From Oceanobacillus sp. J11TS1 (lineage in GTDB: Bacteria; Bacillota; Bacilli; Bacillales; Amphibacillaceae): a stretch of DNA of 64,000 nt. How positions within the stretch are numbered: the stretch's first letter is position 1; each line of letters starts with the position of its first letter. The stretch is from contig NZ_BORO01000001.1 in the NCBI RefSeq assembly GCF_018333215.1, forward strand, positions 62,001 through 126,000. The letters are read 5' to 3'. The position numbers and the translations under genes are program-made. Shown in pieces: positions 17,139 to 25,837 of this stretch. The notes under the pieces are model-generated. The model made no database searches. It was not told where the DNA came from and saw nothing but the letters and a program-made list of their open reading frames with translations.

Positions 17139-17681
17139 TTGGTTAAAAAACGGTTATCAGCTTTTATTACGGATATGGTTTTAACAACCGTGACTTGTGC
17201 TTGTTTAATTTATCTACCTATGGTGTTTGTGGCTGTTTCTATGCTCCTTTTTTTACCGTGGGTATTAACTTATACGGACACGGCAAACACAATTTTATTA
17301 CGGATTGGAGATATCATTTTATTGGTAGGTACAATTATTTATATGTTTACCCTTATGAAAATATCTCAACAAACACGAGGCTATAAAGCCTATCAACTAA
17401 AAGTGAAGGGTATAAATAGAATACGATTATTCACTAGATGGTTTATCCGAACAGGGATTTTTGGGGTAGCGTTCTTTCTGTATTTTTATTTTTTGTCACA
17501 CAACATAGATTTCAATTACTTGTTGTTCATTCTGTATCCTTATCTAGCGTATTTAATTGTTAATGTAATTATTCTCGTGCATACAAAAGGAAAGAAAAGC
17601 TTAATAGATATTTGGGTTGGCTCAGAAGTAATCGTAACGGATGAAAAACCTAAAGTAATTAGTATAATTAAAAGAGGATAA
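17139..17681 (+). CDS. RDD-family membrane protein
   Basis: 180 residues. The start is TTG at 17139, 8 bases after GGAGG at 17126-17130; an earlier TTG at 17124 overlaps that site. RDD-type features are KKRLSAFITDMVL at the start, the GYKAYQLKVKGIN strand after the second helix, RWFIRTGIFG, and SLIDIWVGSEVIV at the end. Four hydrophobic segments are visible. The family has varied roles, some members exchanging Na+ or K+ for protons. It appears to be a single gene; 17682-17892 holds no other gene. Confidence 0.75.
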   Translation: MVKKRLSAFITDMVLTTVTCACLIYLPMVFVAVSMLLFLPWVLTYTDTANTILLRIGDIILLVGTIIYMFTLMKISQQTRGYKAYQLKVKGINRIRLFTRWFIRTGIFGVAFFLYFYFLSHNIDFNYLLFILYPYLAYLIVNVIILVHTKGKKSLIDIWVGSEVIVTDEKPKVISIIKRG

Positions 17682-17892
17682 AGTAACAAAAGAAGAAAAA
17701 ATATTACATAGAGATATTTAGTTTTTAGGTGAGCGAACTTTATAAGATCAAGGTGTCTAAGGCACTTTGAGCAATCTAATTAAAGCTATCAAGTGCCATA
17801 GACAAGATTCGCTGTAATTCCTTCTTATTTTACATTAGATTAGCCTTTTGTTATAATCGTCAATCATCGAGAGCAGTAAAGGAGATGGACGA

Positions 17893-18723
17893 ATGGATTG
17901 GATAGAAAATATAAATTGGGAGCAAATTCTAGTAGATACTGGATTTGTTTTATTAAAACTCATTGCAACACTAATTGTATTTTTTATTGCACGAGCAATT
18001 GGAAGAAAGCTGATTCGAAATGCTTTTTCCAAAGCGCAAGTGAAGAAGAAAATGTCTGTTGGCAGAACAAAAACCTTGCAATCCCTAGCAATTAGCACGT
18101 TTTCTTATATTTTATTTTTTATTTTGCTAGTTGTTGTATTGGGAATTTTTAATATTAATGCTGCTGGTTTAATCGCCGGAGCTGGTGTAGTAGGATTGGC
18201 TATCGGCTTTGGTGCGCAAGGATTAGTCAGTGATGTCGTTACAGGATTTTTTCTGCTGTTAGAGAAGCAAGTTGATGTCGGCGATTATATAACTGCAGCT
18301 GGATATGATGGTATTGTAGAAGAAGTTGGTTTACGTACGATGCATATTCGCAGCTTCGATGGTACTCTAAACTACGTGCCAAATAGAGAAGTCGGATCGC
18401 TAAGTAACCATTCTCGCGGCAACATGCGAGCTTTAGTAGACATCGCCATTCCATATAGTGATGATATCGACGAAGCAGTCGGTATTATTCAAACAGTATG
18501 TGATGATTTAAAAGAAAAAAATCCTAAAATTGTGGAAGGGCCAGACGTGCTCGGAGTAGAGACATATGGCACATCGGAAATAACATTACGAGTTATTGCT
18601 AAAACAGAAACAATGGAGCAATGGGCGGTAGAACGTGAATTACGTAAAGCCATTAAAAGAGCATTTGATGCAAAAAATGAATCTGAAGAAATGTATGCTG
18701 AAAAGCCGCTACAAGACGGTTAA
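17893..18723 (+). CDS. MscS-type small-conductance mechanosensitive channel (YkuT-like)
   Basis: 276 residues. Membrane helices at about 16-37, 65-88 and 92-115, followed by the pore helix GLIAGAGVVGLAIGFGAQGL, then the beta domain GDYITAAGYDGIVEEVGLRT and NREVGSLSNHSRGN. The C-terminal alpha/beta part ends in MYAEKPLQDG. Such channels release solutes on hypo-osmotic shock. ATG follows AAAGGAGA. The 3' end and an N-terminal piece recur in degraded form at 23905-24030, on the far side of the PTS operon. Confidence 0.9.
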   Translation: MDWIENINWEQILVDTGFVLLKLIATLIVFFIARAIGRKLIRNAFSKAQVKKKMSVGRTKTLQSLAISTFSYILFFILLVVVLGIFNINAAGLIAGAGVVGLAIGFGAQGLVSDVVTGFFLLLEKQVDVGDYITAAGYDGIVEEVGLRTMHIRSFDGTLNYVPNREVGSLSNHSRGNMRALVDIAIPYSDDIDEAVGIIQTVCDDLKEKNPKIVEGPDVLGVETYGTSEITLRVIAKTETMEQWAVERELRKAIKRAFDAKNESEEMYAEKPLQDG

Positions 18724-18784
18724 TTTGAACAAGTAAACCATATTAGCCGTGTGAATGGAAAATTGAATAAGATTTCAACATTTG

Positions 18785-18825
18785 AAAAGGGTTATCGGTC
18801 TTAAATTCGATAACCCTTTTATTAT
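18785..18825 (+). terminator. rho-independent terminator of the mscS-type gene
   Basis: Perfect 13-bp stem AAAAGGGTTATCG / CGATAACCCTTTT, loop of 10 bases, then ATTATTTTTC. Confidence 0.85.
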
Positions 18826-18924
18826 TTTTCTCCGGGAGCTGCTGGGAAATCCAGCTTGTAGCAGCATATAAATATCATCATTAATATAAAAGCTCTAGGG
18901 ATATAAAAAACATGAAATTACTAG

Positions 18925-18953
18925 TTGACAATAAAAATATAACAGCATATAAT
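18925..18953 (+). promoter_or_regulatory. sigma-A promoter of the glucitol-type PTS operon
   Basis: Consensus TTGACA (18925-18930), 17-base spacer, consensus TATAAT (18948-18953). The expected start is near 18960, giving a leader of about 140 bases that contains the palindromic operators. A promoter this strong implies tight repression. Confidence 0.8.
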
Positions 18954-18963
18954 GAAAGCGTAT

Positions 18964-19035
18964 TATCACATATGATACTAAATGTAACATATGTTAATTA
19001 TTTTGCTCATAGTTGATAACTGTTAACATATGTTA
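18964..19035 (+). promoter_or_regulatory. palindromic operator array, probably for the SorC-type regulator
   Basis: The 12-base perfect palindrome TAACATATGTTA occurs twice, at 18985-18996 and 19024-19035 (39 bases apart). A related inverted repeat TATCA-CATA-TGATA is at 18964-18977. All lie just downstream of the expected transcription start, where a bound repressor would block transcription. The SorC-family gene at the end of the operon is the natural candidate (inference). Confidence 0.6.
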
Positions 19036-19099
19036 CTAAATGATGGTTCATCTTTATATATGTAATGTATGCGCTTAAAAAATCTAAGGAGGAATTACC

Positions 19100-20359
19100 A
19101 TGTCAATTTATCAAGAGCTACAAGTAAGACAAAAAGAAAACAATCCTATTAAAGTAGGTGTTGTTGGAGCAGGTCAAATGGGATTTGGTCTTATCTCTCA
19201 AATATCTCGAATTCCAGGAATGGTAGTTGGCGGAGTATCTGATATTGATAAGGGTAGGGCACAAAAAGCTGTGGATTTTTATAAGTCTGAGGAAAAGTTA
19301 ATGGTTAATACAGTAGTATCTTCTGATTATAGAGAAGTAATCCAATCTCCAAATGTAGAGGTAGTAGTAGATGCAACTGGGGTACCTGAAGTTGGAGCAA
19401 ATATTTCTTTAGAAGCATTAAATTCAAGAAAGCATTTAGTTCTATTGAACGTAGAAGTTGATATTACAATCGGATCGTATATGAATTCATTATTTAACTC
19501 TGCTGGTCTTGTTTATTCAGGTTCAGCTGGAGACGAGCCTGCAGCAATCGTGGAATTATATGAATTTGCAAAGACAATGGGAATGGAAGTTGTAGTTGCA
19601 GGTAAAGGTAAAAATAATGCATTGAAACCTACAGCTAATCCGGATACAGCAGCTGCTGAAGCAAAATCTAAAAATATGAGTGCTCATATGCTTGCTGCAT
19701 TCCAAGACGGAACAAAAACAATGGCAGAAATGAACTTGTTAAGTAATGCAATCGGCTTAGTTCCAGATAAAGTGGGAATGCACGGTGTGGATGCCAATTT
19801 AGACAATGTCGCTAAAAAATTGGACTTAAAAGAGAATGGCGGAGTTTTAGATAACTTAGGAATAGTAGACTACGTAAATGGTTTAGCACCAGGAGTTTTC
19901 GTTATTGTAAAAAGTGACTTAGAGCCCGTTGATGAAGAGTTGCGTTATTTACTGAAGGTAGATAAGAGCCATGGAAATCACTATACATTATACCGCCCGT
20001 ATCATTTAGCAAGTCTAGAAACACCTGTTACAATTGCAAAAGCAGTTTTGCAGCATGATACTTCTATTCATCCTCTGGGAGCTCCAATCTCAGAAACGGT
20101 AACAGTTGCTAAAAGAGATATTAAGGCAGGGGAAAAATTAGATGGTATCGGCGGTTATTCTGTTAGGGGTGTATTAGAAACACATAAAGATATGGAAGAA
20201 AACGGACATATCCCAATTGGCTTAATTAGTGGAAATGTTGTCGCGAAGAAAGACATTAAAGAAGGTCAATTCTTGACTTTAGATGAGATTGAACTTGATC
20301 CTTCAACTACTGTTTGGAAATTAAGATCCTTACAAGATCATATGTTTTCTGGTAAATAA
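19100..20359 (+). CDS. COG4091-like NAD(P)-binding oxidoreductase with C-terminal SAF domain
   Basis: 419 residues. Residues 17-160 form a Rossmann fold (KVGVVGAGQMGFGLISQISR; VVVDATGVPEVGANISLEAL). A homoserine-dehydrogenase-like middle (GSAGDEPAAIVELYEFAKTM; VAGKGKNNALKPTANPD) is followed by a SAF domain at about 330-400 (SETVTVAKRDIKAGEKLDG; GNVVAKKDIKEGQFLTLDEI). ATG follows AAGGAGG. As first gene of a glucitol-type PTS operon without an SDR sorbitol-6-phosphate dehydrogenase, it may carry out the first step on the phosphorylated polyol, but this is inference. The reaction is unknown to me. Confidence 0.8.
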   Translation: MSIYQELQVRQKENNPIKVGVVGAGQMGFGLISQISRIPGMVVGGVSDIDKGRAQKAVDFYKSEEKLMVNTVVSSDYREVIQSPNVEVVVDATGVPEVGANISLEALNSRKHLVLLNVEVDITIGSYMNSLFNSAGLVYSGSAGDEPAAIVELYEFAKTMGMEVVVAGKGKNNALKPTANPDTAAAEAKSKNMSAHMLAAFQDGTKTMAEMNLLSNAIGLVPDKVGMHGVDANLDNVAKKLDLKENGGVLDNLGIVDYVNGLAPGVFVIVKSDLEPVDEELRYLLKVDKSHGNHYTLYRPYHLASLETPVTIAKAVLQHDTSIHPLGAPISETVTVAKRDIKAGEKLDGIGGYSVRGVLETHKDMEENGHIPIGLISGNVVAKKDIKEGQFLTLDEIELDPSTTVWKLRSLQDHMFSGK

Positions 20360-20389
20360 TTTTGTATTGTAATTCAGGGAGGAATTCGG

Positions 20390-20842
20390 ATGAATTTAGT
20401 CATTATTGCATGTCTCATTCTTGTTGCAAACTATGGATTAACATTTATTCAAATTAAAAACTATCGTAAATCAACTGAAAATCTAATTAATAAATATAGA
20501 GGAAACAAGGACTATTATTTATTCTCAGGACAGTCTAGAAGAGCGTTAAAATCTGGCTCAATCGTAATGATGATTGTAGATAAAGATTATATTGTTAAAG
20601 AGTGTCAAGTAATGCGAGGGGTGAGTATACTGTCAAGCTTTAGAGAACTGGATACTTACAAAGGAATGCACGCGGGAGATATTTTAGCTCAATTACATGA
20701 AGAATATGATGGAAATAAAATAAAGAAGAGTAAAATTCCTGCAATGAATGTTGCCTTAATGACAGCAGCGGAGAATGCTTTGTTAACTGTAGCAAAAAAG
20801 AATGCTTCTACTGCTGTAAAAGTACAAAGAATTCCTTCCTGA
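20390..20842 (+). CDS. gutM: GutM family protein
   Basis: 150 residues. One N-terminal membrane segment (LVIIACLILVANYGLTFIQI) is followed by KNYRKSTENLINKYRG and a soluble part with GQSRRALKSGSIVMMIVD and FRELDTYKGMHAGDILAQL, the usual GutM/GlcM pattern. GutM is described as a positive factor of glucitol operons, though its membrane segment suggests a role near the transporter. ATG follows GGGAGGAA. It lies between the oxidoreductase and IIC genes. Confidence 0.85.
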   Translation: MNLVIIACLILVANYGLTFIQIKNYRKSTENLINKYRGNKDYYLFSGQSRRALKSGSIVMMIVDKDYIVKECQVMRGVSILSSFRELDTYKGMHAGDILAQLHEEYDGNKIKKSKIPAMNVALMTAAENALLTVAKKNASTAVKVQRIPS

Positions 20843-20903
20843 ATAAAGAATGGTAATTTAAAGTTAAAACCAAAAATGAAGTTTTAAATAAAGGGGTGTT
20901 TTC

Positions 20904-21440
20904 ATGGAATGGATTGAATGGTTTGGAGAGCATTTTATTGGTTTATTTGATGCTGGTGGAGAACAGTTCATGGGGTTATTTACTTCAATTGTTCCTACTT
21001 TAGTAGTTTTACTTACATTCACTTATGCCATGATTAAATTCATTGGTGATGAGCGAGTTACCAAGGGAATCCAGTTTGCATCAAAGTATACAATCCTCAG
21101 ATATACATTAATGCCAATTTTATCAATTTTATTACTAACGAACCCAATGGCATATACTTTTGGGAGATTTGTAAAAGAAGAGCATAAACCAGCTTTTTAC
21201 GATTCTTTAGTTTCGTTTTTGCATCCGGTTACATCGTTGTTTCCATATGCGAACGCCGGTGAATTATTTGTTTATCTTGGTATTGCGAATGGCATAGCTC
21301 AAGCAGGGTATTCCATGTCAGAGCTGGCTGTACGATATTTCTTAGTCGGAATTGTAATTATATTAATTCGTGGAATAATTACAGAGCAGATTTCGAAATA
21401 TCTAAGAAAAAGAATGGAAAGCTCTACATTGAAGGGGTGA
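20904..21440 (+). CDS. srlA: PTS glucitol/sorbitol-type IIC component
   Basis: 178 residues, about four membrane helices. SrlA-type landmarks are [20 protein letters not shown] near the start, a [20 protein letters not shown] helix, [19 protein letters not shown] and the end segment [20 protein letters not shown]. It forms the sugar path together with the C part of the next protein. The stop overlaps the ribosome site of the IIBC gene, indicating translational coupling. Confidence 0.9.
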   Translation: MEWIEWFGEHFIGLFDAGGEQFMGLFTSIVPTLVVLLTFTYAMIKFIGDERVTKGIQFASKYTILRYTLMPILSILLLTNPMAYTFGRFVKEEHKPAFYDSLVSFLHPVTSLFPYANAGELFVYLGIANGIAQAGYSMSELAVRYFLVGIVIILIRGIITEQISKYLRKRMESSTLKG

Positions 21441-21445
21441 CGAAC

Positions 21446-22486
21446 GTGTCTTATAAATCTATTTTTGTAAATAAAGGCCCTGGCGGTTGGGGTAAAGGAT
21501 TGAGTTTAGAACCTAAAGGAAAGAAAACAAAAGTAGTTTCAGTTACTGGCGGGGGGATTCACCCAGTAGCTAAAAAGATTGCAGAATTAAGCGGGGCAGA
21601 AGCAGTAGATGGGTTTAAGAATTCCGTTCCCGAAGACGAAATGATGTGTGTTATAATCGATTGTGGAGGTACAGCCCGGATTGGAGTATATCCAATGAAA
21701 GGAATACCGACTATTGATATAATGGATGCATCGCCGTCAGGTCCATTAGCTAAACATATAACGGCAGACATTTTTGTTTCAGGTGTTTCACCAAAAGAAG
21801 TTGAATTAGCTGATGTAACTAAAAAGTCAAGTCAAAATCAACAAGGTAATAATGAAGAAGAAAAAGGTGAAGCGCAAGTTAATACAGTGAATAAAGAAGA
21901 ATTTCAAAAAGAGTATCAAAAGGTAAAAGAAGAGCATAAAGAAAGTTTGGAACAAAAGGATAATTTCCTAATGCGTTTTTCAAAAGGAATCGGTAAAATA
22001 ACTGGAACATTCTATCAAGCGGGAAGAGATTCCATTGATATGCTAATTAAAAATATTCTACCATTTATGGCGTTTGTAAGCATGTTAATTGGTATTATTA
22101 CTTACACGGGAATTGGAGATGTCATTGCAAATACACTATCTCCATTAGCAAGCTCGCTTTGGGGATTGATTATAATTGTACTTGTCTGTACCTTGCCATT
22201 TTTATCACCTGTTTTAGGTCCGGGCGCTGTTATTGCACAAGTAATCGGGGTGCTAATTGGAACTCAAATAGGTTTAGGACATATTCCACCTGAATTTGCT
22301 TTACCTGCGTTGTTTGCGATAAACGGACAAGTTGGTGCTGACTTTGTACCAGTTGGTTTATCGTTAGGAGAAGCGAAGCCGGAAACGGTACAGTACGGTG
22401 TTCCGGCGGTTCTGTATAGTCGGTTAATTACAGGTGTGTTAGCTGTTGTGATCGCTTACTTTGCGAGCTTTGGTATGTACTCATAA
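21446..22486 (+). CDS. srlE: PTS glucitol/sorbitol-type IIBC component
   Basis: 346 residues. The start is GTG at 21446, 5 bases after GAAGGGGTGA; a GTG at 21437 lies within that site. The IIB part (1-120) begins [17 protein letters not shown] and carries the phosphocysteine loop in [15 protein letters not shown] charged linker (about 125-170, rich in Glu, Lys and Gln) joins it to the membrane part with [39 protein letters not shown] and [18 protein letters not shown]. Length is slightly above the enterobacterial protein because of the linker. Confidence 0.92.
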   Translation: MSYKSIFVNKGPGGWGKGLSLEPKGKKTKVVSVTGGGIHPVAKKIAELSGAEAVDGFKNSVPEDEMMCVIIDCGGTARIGVYPMKGIPTIDIMDASPSGPLAKHITADIFVSGVSPKEVELADVTKKSSQNQQGNNEEEKGEAQVNTVNKEEFQKEYQKVKEEHKESLEQKDNFLMRFSKGIGKITGTFYQAGRDSIDMLIKNILPFMAFVSMLIGIITYTGIGDVIANTLSPLASSLWGLIIIVLVCTLPFLSPVLGPGAVIAQVIGVLIGTQIGLGHIPPEFALPALFAINGQVGADFVPVGLSLGEAKPETVQYGVPAVLYSRLITGVLAVVIAYFASFGMYS

Positions 22487-22575
22487 TCTAAGTCAGACAT
22501 TTTTAGACACCTTATCCAATCACAATGAGTAAAAGAAAATAATAAATAAAATAGAAAAGAAAGGGGAAAATTATT

Positions 22576-22932
22576 ATGTACGAAACAATTGTAAAAGAAA
22601 TTGGACCGATGGCTTTAGCATTTGAAGAAGAGAAGGTAGTTATTTTATTTGGTCTGGGAGCTCCTGAGGAATTAAAGGAGGTTTCCCTAATACACGATGC
22701 AAAAACGAAAGAGGCGGCAGAACCTATTCAACAAAATGGAAAGTTAGTAATTGATGAACAGGAATACAGTATTCAAGCAGTGGGATCAGCTGCAAATGAT
22801 AATCTGAAAGAATTAGGGCATATTTCCATTTATTTTTCAGAACCGACAGATGAGGTACTTCCTGGAGCAATTTTTGTATCTCCTTCTGTTTATCCGAAAG
22901 TAAAGGAAGGAAGTATAATAAAATTTCAATAA
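22576..22932 (+). CDS. srlB: PTS glucitol/sorbitol-type IIA component
   Basis: 118 residues, all-beta IIA of the Gut family: KEIGPMALAFEEEKVVILFG, the phosphohistidine in SLIHDAK, QAVGSAANDNLKELGHISIY and PGAIFVSPSVYPKVKEGSII. It receives phosphate from HPr and passes it to the IIB cysteine. ATG follows GAAAGGGG. It is separated from the IIBC gene by 89 bases without a gene and precedes the regulator by 18 bases. Confidence 0.92.
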   Translation: MYETIVKEIGPMALAFEEEKVVILFGLGAPEELKEVSLIHDAKTKEAAEPIQQNGKLVIDEQEYSIQAVGSAANDNLKELGHISIYFSEPTDEVLPGAIFVSPSVYPKVKEGSIIKFQ

Positions 22933-22950
22933 TTCGATAGGGTGTTAGAA

Positions 22951-23892
22951 ATGTCATATCTTGATGATAGAAGATTGTTAGTGAAAATTGCAAACATGTA
23001 CTATGAAGAAGGTGTGAAACAGTCAGAAATTGCAAAAAAAATTGGGGTCAGCCGTTCTTTGATTTCTAAATATCTAACTAGAGCTAGAAAAGAAGGAATT
23101 GTAGAGATTATTATTCATGATAATGATCTCCGTTCCTTTACAACTATTGAAAGAAAATTGGAAAAGAAATATGGATTAAGAGAAGTGGTTTGTGTTGAAA
23201 GTCCCGATAGTAAAAACTCGAAAAGTCCATTAGCAGCAAAGGCAAGTGAATATCTTTTAAGAATGATTAGAAATCATCAAGTAATAGGAGTGACTTCTGG
23301 TACAACTCTAAATGAGGTAGCTAATACAATGTCATCCACTCAATTTTTTCCGGATACATGTTTTGTTCCTTTAGTCGGAGGAATGGGAGATGAAAAGGTA
23401 GATATACATTCAAATTCAATTATTGCTAAGTTGGCTGAGAAGTTACAAGCAAAATATCATTTTTTACATGCTCCTGTCTTAATGGACTCCGAAGAAGCAA
23501 GAGATATAATGATGAATCAGGTTTCCATTAGGAAGATTTTTGAGCTAGGGATGAAAGCGGATATAGCTCTGGTCGGTATTGGAGGATCTCCAGAGCATTC
23601 AACGATGGTTAAATCTTATAAAGACTACAGTATTGTAGATGATCTAAATGAGGAAGAAATTGCCGGAGATATTTGTTATAACTTTATCAATGATGAAGGA
23701 AAATTGATAGAAAATGAATGGAATAAAAAAACAATTTCTGCTGATATTAATAAGCTGAAAGAGATTCCATTGGTAATTGCAGTTGCTGCAGGGGAAGAGA
23801 AAGTAAGAGCAATCAAAGCCGCTCTCCGTGGAGAACTGGTTCATGTATTAATAACGGATGAAGTTACGGCGAAACGCTTACTTAATGATTAG
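22951..23892 (+). CDS. SorC/DeoR-type sugar-binding transcriptional regulator
   Basis: 313 residues. The start ATG at 22951 follows AGGGTG; a GTG at 22942 lies inside that site. HTH at about 20-45: YYEEGVKQSEIAKKIGVSRS, then LISKYLTRARKEGIVEI. The rest is the sugar-phosphate effector domain (VIGVTSGTTLNEVANTM; FVPLVGGMGDEKVDIHSNSI; DIALVGIGGSPEHSTMV; AVAAGEEKVRAIKAALRGEL). It is the last gene of the PTS operon and likely represses it through the TAACATATGTTA sites until its phosphorylated inducer appears. Confidence 0.9.
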   Translation: MSYLDDRRLLVKIANMYYEEGVKQSEIAKKIGVSRSLISKYLTRARKEGIVEIIIHDNDLRSFTTIERKLEKKYGLREVVCVESPDSKNSKSPLAAKASEYLLRMIRNHQVIGVTSGTTLNEVANTMSSTQFFPDTCFVPLVGGMGDEKVDIHSNSIIAKLAEKLQAKYHFLHAPVLMDSEEARDIMMNQVSIRKIFELGMKADIALVGIGGSPEHSTMVKSYKDYSIVDDLNEEEIAGDICYNFINDEGKLIENEWNKKTISADINKLKEIPLVIAVAAGEEKVRAIKAALRGELVHVLITDEVTAKRLLND

Positions 23893-23904
23893 TTCACTAG
23901 AACG

Positions 23905-24030
23905 GTTTTTACTGGATTAACTATTTTAAGATTTAGCGCAACAATTATAATATTTTATTTTGGACGTGAGATTGGAAAGAAGTTTATCCAGAAAAAAATG
24001 TATGCTGAAAAACCGTTAGAAGACGGTTAA
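23905..24030 (+). pseudogene. collapsed second copy of the mscS-type gene
   Basis: Read in frame to the TAA at 24028-24030, the DNA gives TGLTILRFSATIIIFYFGRE, then IGKKFIQKKMYAEKPLEDG. The first part matches residues about 16-41 of the channel at 17893-18723 (TGFVLLKLIATLIVFFIARA, IGRKLIR) and the last eleven residues match its C-terminus (MYAEKPLQDG). About 225 codons between are missing. No start codon or ribosome site remains. A terminator follows. Confidence 0.8.
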
Positions 24031-24062
24031 ACGAGATTAATAAAACGAAAAATTTTAATCTG

Positions 24063-24103
24063 AAATAGTGACTTCCCTTTCAAAGTGGGGAGTCACTATT
24101 TTT
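24063..24103 (+). terminator. rho-independent terminator
   Basis: Stem AAATAGTGACT / AGTCACTATTT with an inner CCC/GGG extension and a run of Ts. It ends transcription from the PTS operon and the mscS remnant. Confidence 0.85.
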
Positions 24104-24276
24104 ATGTTGTAATAGACTTTCGAACTAGTTCGCTCTAGCTGAGGTATCTATTTTACTGTTATTCTATCCACAAACCGGAGAATAATCAGATGGGAAATGT
24201 CGGTCTTTCGGCTTACTTTGATGCTAGAAATGCCATATTTTTAGATATTGTTAAGCATATTTGTACTTATATCCTG

Positions 24277-24282
24277 TATAAT
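24277..24282 (+). promoter_or_regulatory. candidate -10 box for hemAT
   Basis: TATAAT preceded by TG. No good -35 is present at 17 bases, so assignment is tentative. If used, the hemAT leader would be about 215 bases long and would contain the folded element at 24335-24424. Confidence 0.35.
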
Positions 24283-24334
24283 AATAGCCGATAAAGAGGT
24301 GGGGAGTTAATCAAATGTAAGGAAAATGATAGGA

Positions 24335-24424
24335 CGAAACGGTAATTGATGCTAGAAATAGGTGATAAGACCTATCTGTTTGAGTCTTTATATAACTACT
24401 ATTAGACGTTAAATTACTGTTTCG
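24335..24424 (+). ncRNA. candidate structured RNA leader of hemAT
   Basis: A 13-bp closing stem CGAAACGGTAATT (24335-24347) with AATTACTGTTTCG (24412-24424, one G-U pair) encloses a hairpin ATAGGT-GATAAG-ACCTAT (24358-24375) and a weak GTCT/AGAC stem (24384-24407), giving a three-way-junction shape. No T-run follows. It matches no riboswitch class I know. It ends 77 bases before the hemAT ATG. Confidence 0.35.
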
Positions 24425-24501
24425 GTTCAACATGGAACCTTTAAAAGATTAGACACATGTAAAATAGCTAATTTGCTAAATAAGAACCGGGAGTGGTTTG
24501 G

Positions 24502-25791
24502 ATGAAGAATATTTTTCGCAAAGAGGTAACAGAGGATAATTTACTGGAAAAAAGCAAAGAAATGAAGGCAGTTTTAGAAGGATTACAGCAAACAGATGTA
24601 GCATTACAACTGCAAATATCAAAAATAACCGAGCAGGATTTAGCGGTTGCAAAACTACTGCAACCATTGGTCAGAGAAAATATTGAAACAATTATTGATG
24701 CATTCTATGATAATTTGTATCGCGTACCTGAGTTAATGGGGATTATTGAAACGTATAGCTCTCTTGAGCGTTTAAAACAAACTTTAATGAGACATATCGT
24801 TGAGATATTTTCAGGGGAGTTAAATCAAGATTTCATTAATAAACGGAGTAAAATTGCTAAAGTGCATGTACATATAGGCCTCAAGCCGAAATGGTATATC
24901 GCCTCGTTTCAAGAGATATTCTTTCAAATATCCAAATTATTGGCAGATACATATCAGGATAAGGAGAATTTTTTGAATGCTGTTCAGGTAACAAATAAAC
25001 TGTTAAACTTTGAACAGCAGATTGTGATAGAAGCTTATGAAAAAGATATTGAAGAGAAAAGAGCTATCATGGATGAAAAAAATCAAAATTTAATCAGCTC
25101 GATGAGAGAGACGGCGGAAAGATTAAGTTATGTATTAACGGAGACGAACCAATCTGTTATGAAAATGGTAAATCAAGCAAATCGAATTAACCAAATTTCC
25201 AAACAAGGGGAGGAGATTGCAGCATCAACGAGTGAATCTGCGCAGCTTGGAATGGAACAGACAAAGACAACCAATACAGGTATGACGAATTTAGATAACC
25301 AAATGGTGCTTGTTGTAGAAAGGTTAGAACAGTTGACGAGCAGTGCGGAGAAAATTAAATCTGTTATTTCTATTGTAGAATCCATCGCTGGGCAAACCAA
25401 TTTATTGGCGCTGAATGCATCGATTGAAGCAGCGAGAGTGGGGGAACAAGGGAAAGGATTTGCAGTCGTAGCCGAAGAAGTGCGCAAGTTAGCGGTGCAG
25501 TCAGCTGAAGCAGTAGCGGAGGTGAGCGACTTAATCCTGGAAACAAATGAACAAGTTGCGAATAGCCGGGAAGCCATTAACGAAACGAAGGAAGAAGTAA
25601 AAGCAGTTCGTGAACAAACAGCAAAAACAGAAGCTATTTTAAGTCAAGTTTCCGAATCGATGAATCGAATTTCTGAGAACAGTACGCATATCCAGCAATC
25701 TTTAGAAGAGAACCAGCAAAGTATTCATGAAATTGAAACTTCAATGGGCGAGATTGAAAACTATGCATTGAAGTTTAATGAAATGCAATAA
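24502..25791 (+). CDS. hemAT: HemAT globin-coupled aerotaxis transducer
   Basis: 429 residues from the ATG at 24502; a GTG at 24493 is too close to the GGGAG site. Residues 20-190 form the sensor globin ([38 protein letters not shown], with the haem-ligand His). Residues 200-429 form the methyl-accepting signalling helices with the conserved hairpin tip [20 protein letters not shown] and [14 protein letters not shown]. No membrane segment, as expected for this soluble oxygen sensor. It signals through CheA/CheW to the flagellar motor. Confidence 0.93.
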   Translation: MKNIFRKEVTEDNLLEKSKEMKAVLEGLQQTDVALQLQISKITEQDLAVAKLLQPLVRENIETIIDAFYDNLYRVPELMGIIETYSSLERLKQTLMRHIVEIFSGELNQDFINKRSKIAKVHVHIGLKPKWYIASFQEIFFQISKLLADTYQDKENFLNAVQVTNKLLNFEQQIVIEAYEKDIEEKRAIMDEKNQNLISSMRETAERLSYVLTETNQSVMKMVNQANRINQISKQGEEIAASTSESAQLGMEQTKTTNTGMTNLDNQMVLVVERLEQLTSSAEKIKSVISIVESIAGQTNLLALNASIEAARVGEQGKGFAVVAEEVRKLAVQSAEAVAEVSDLILETNEQVANSREAINETKEEVKAVREQTAKTEAILSQVSESMNRISENSTHIQQSLEENQQSIHEIETSMGEIENYALKFNEMQ

Positions 25792-25837
25792 TTTGATATT
25801 ATTGATGAAATATACAAGTAAAGAGGTTTGAATATAG

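Noticed and set aside
18951-18966. Cre-like TGAAAGCGTATTATCA near the PTS promoter
   Set aside because: It needs a two-base insertion to fit the consensus; the overlapping palindromes explain the region better.
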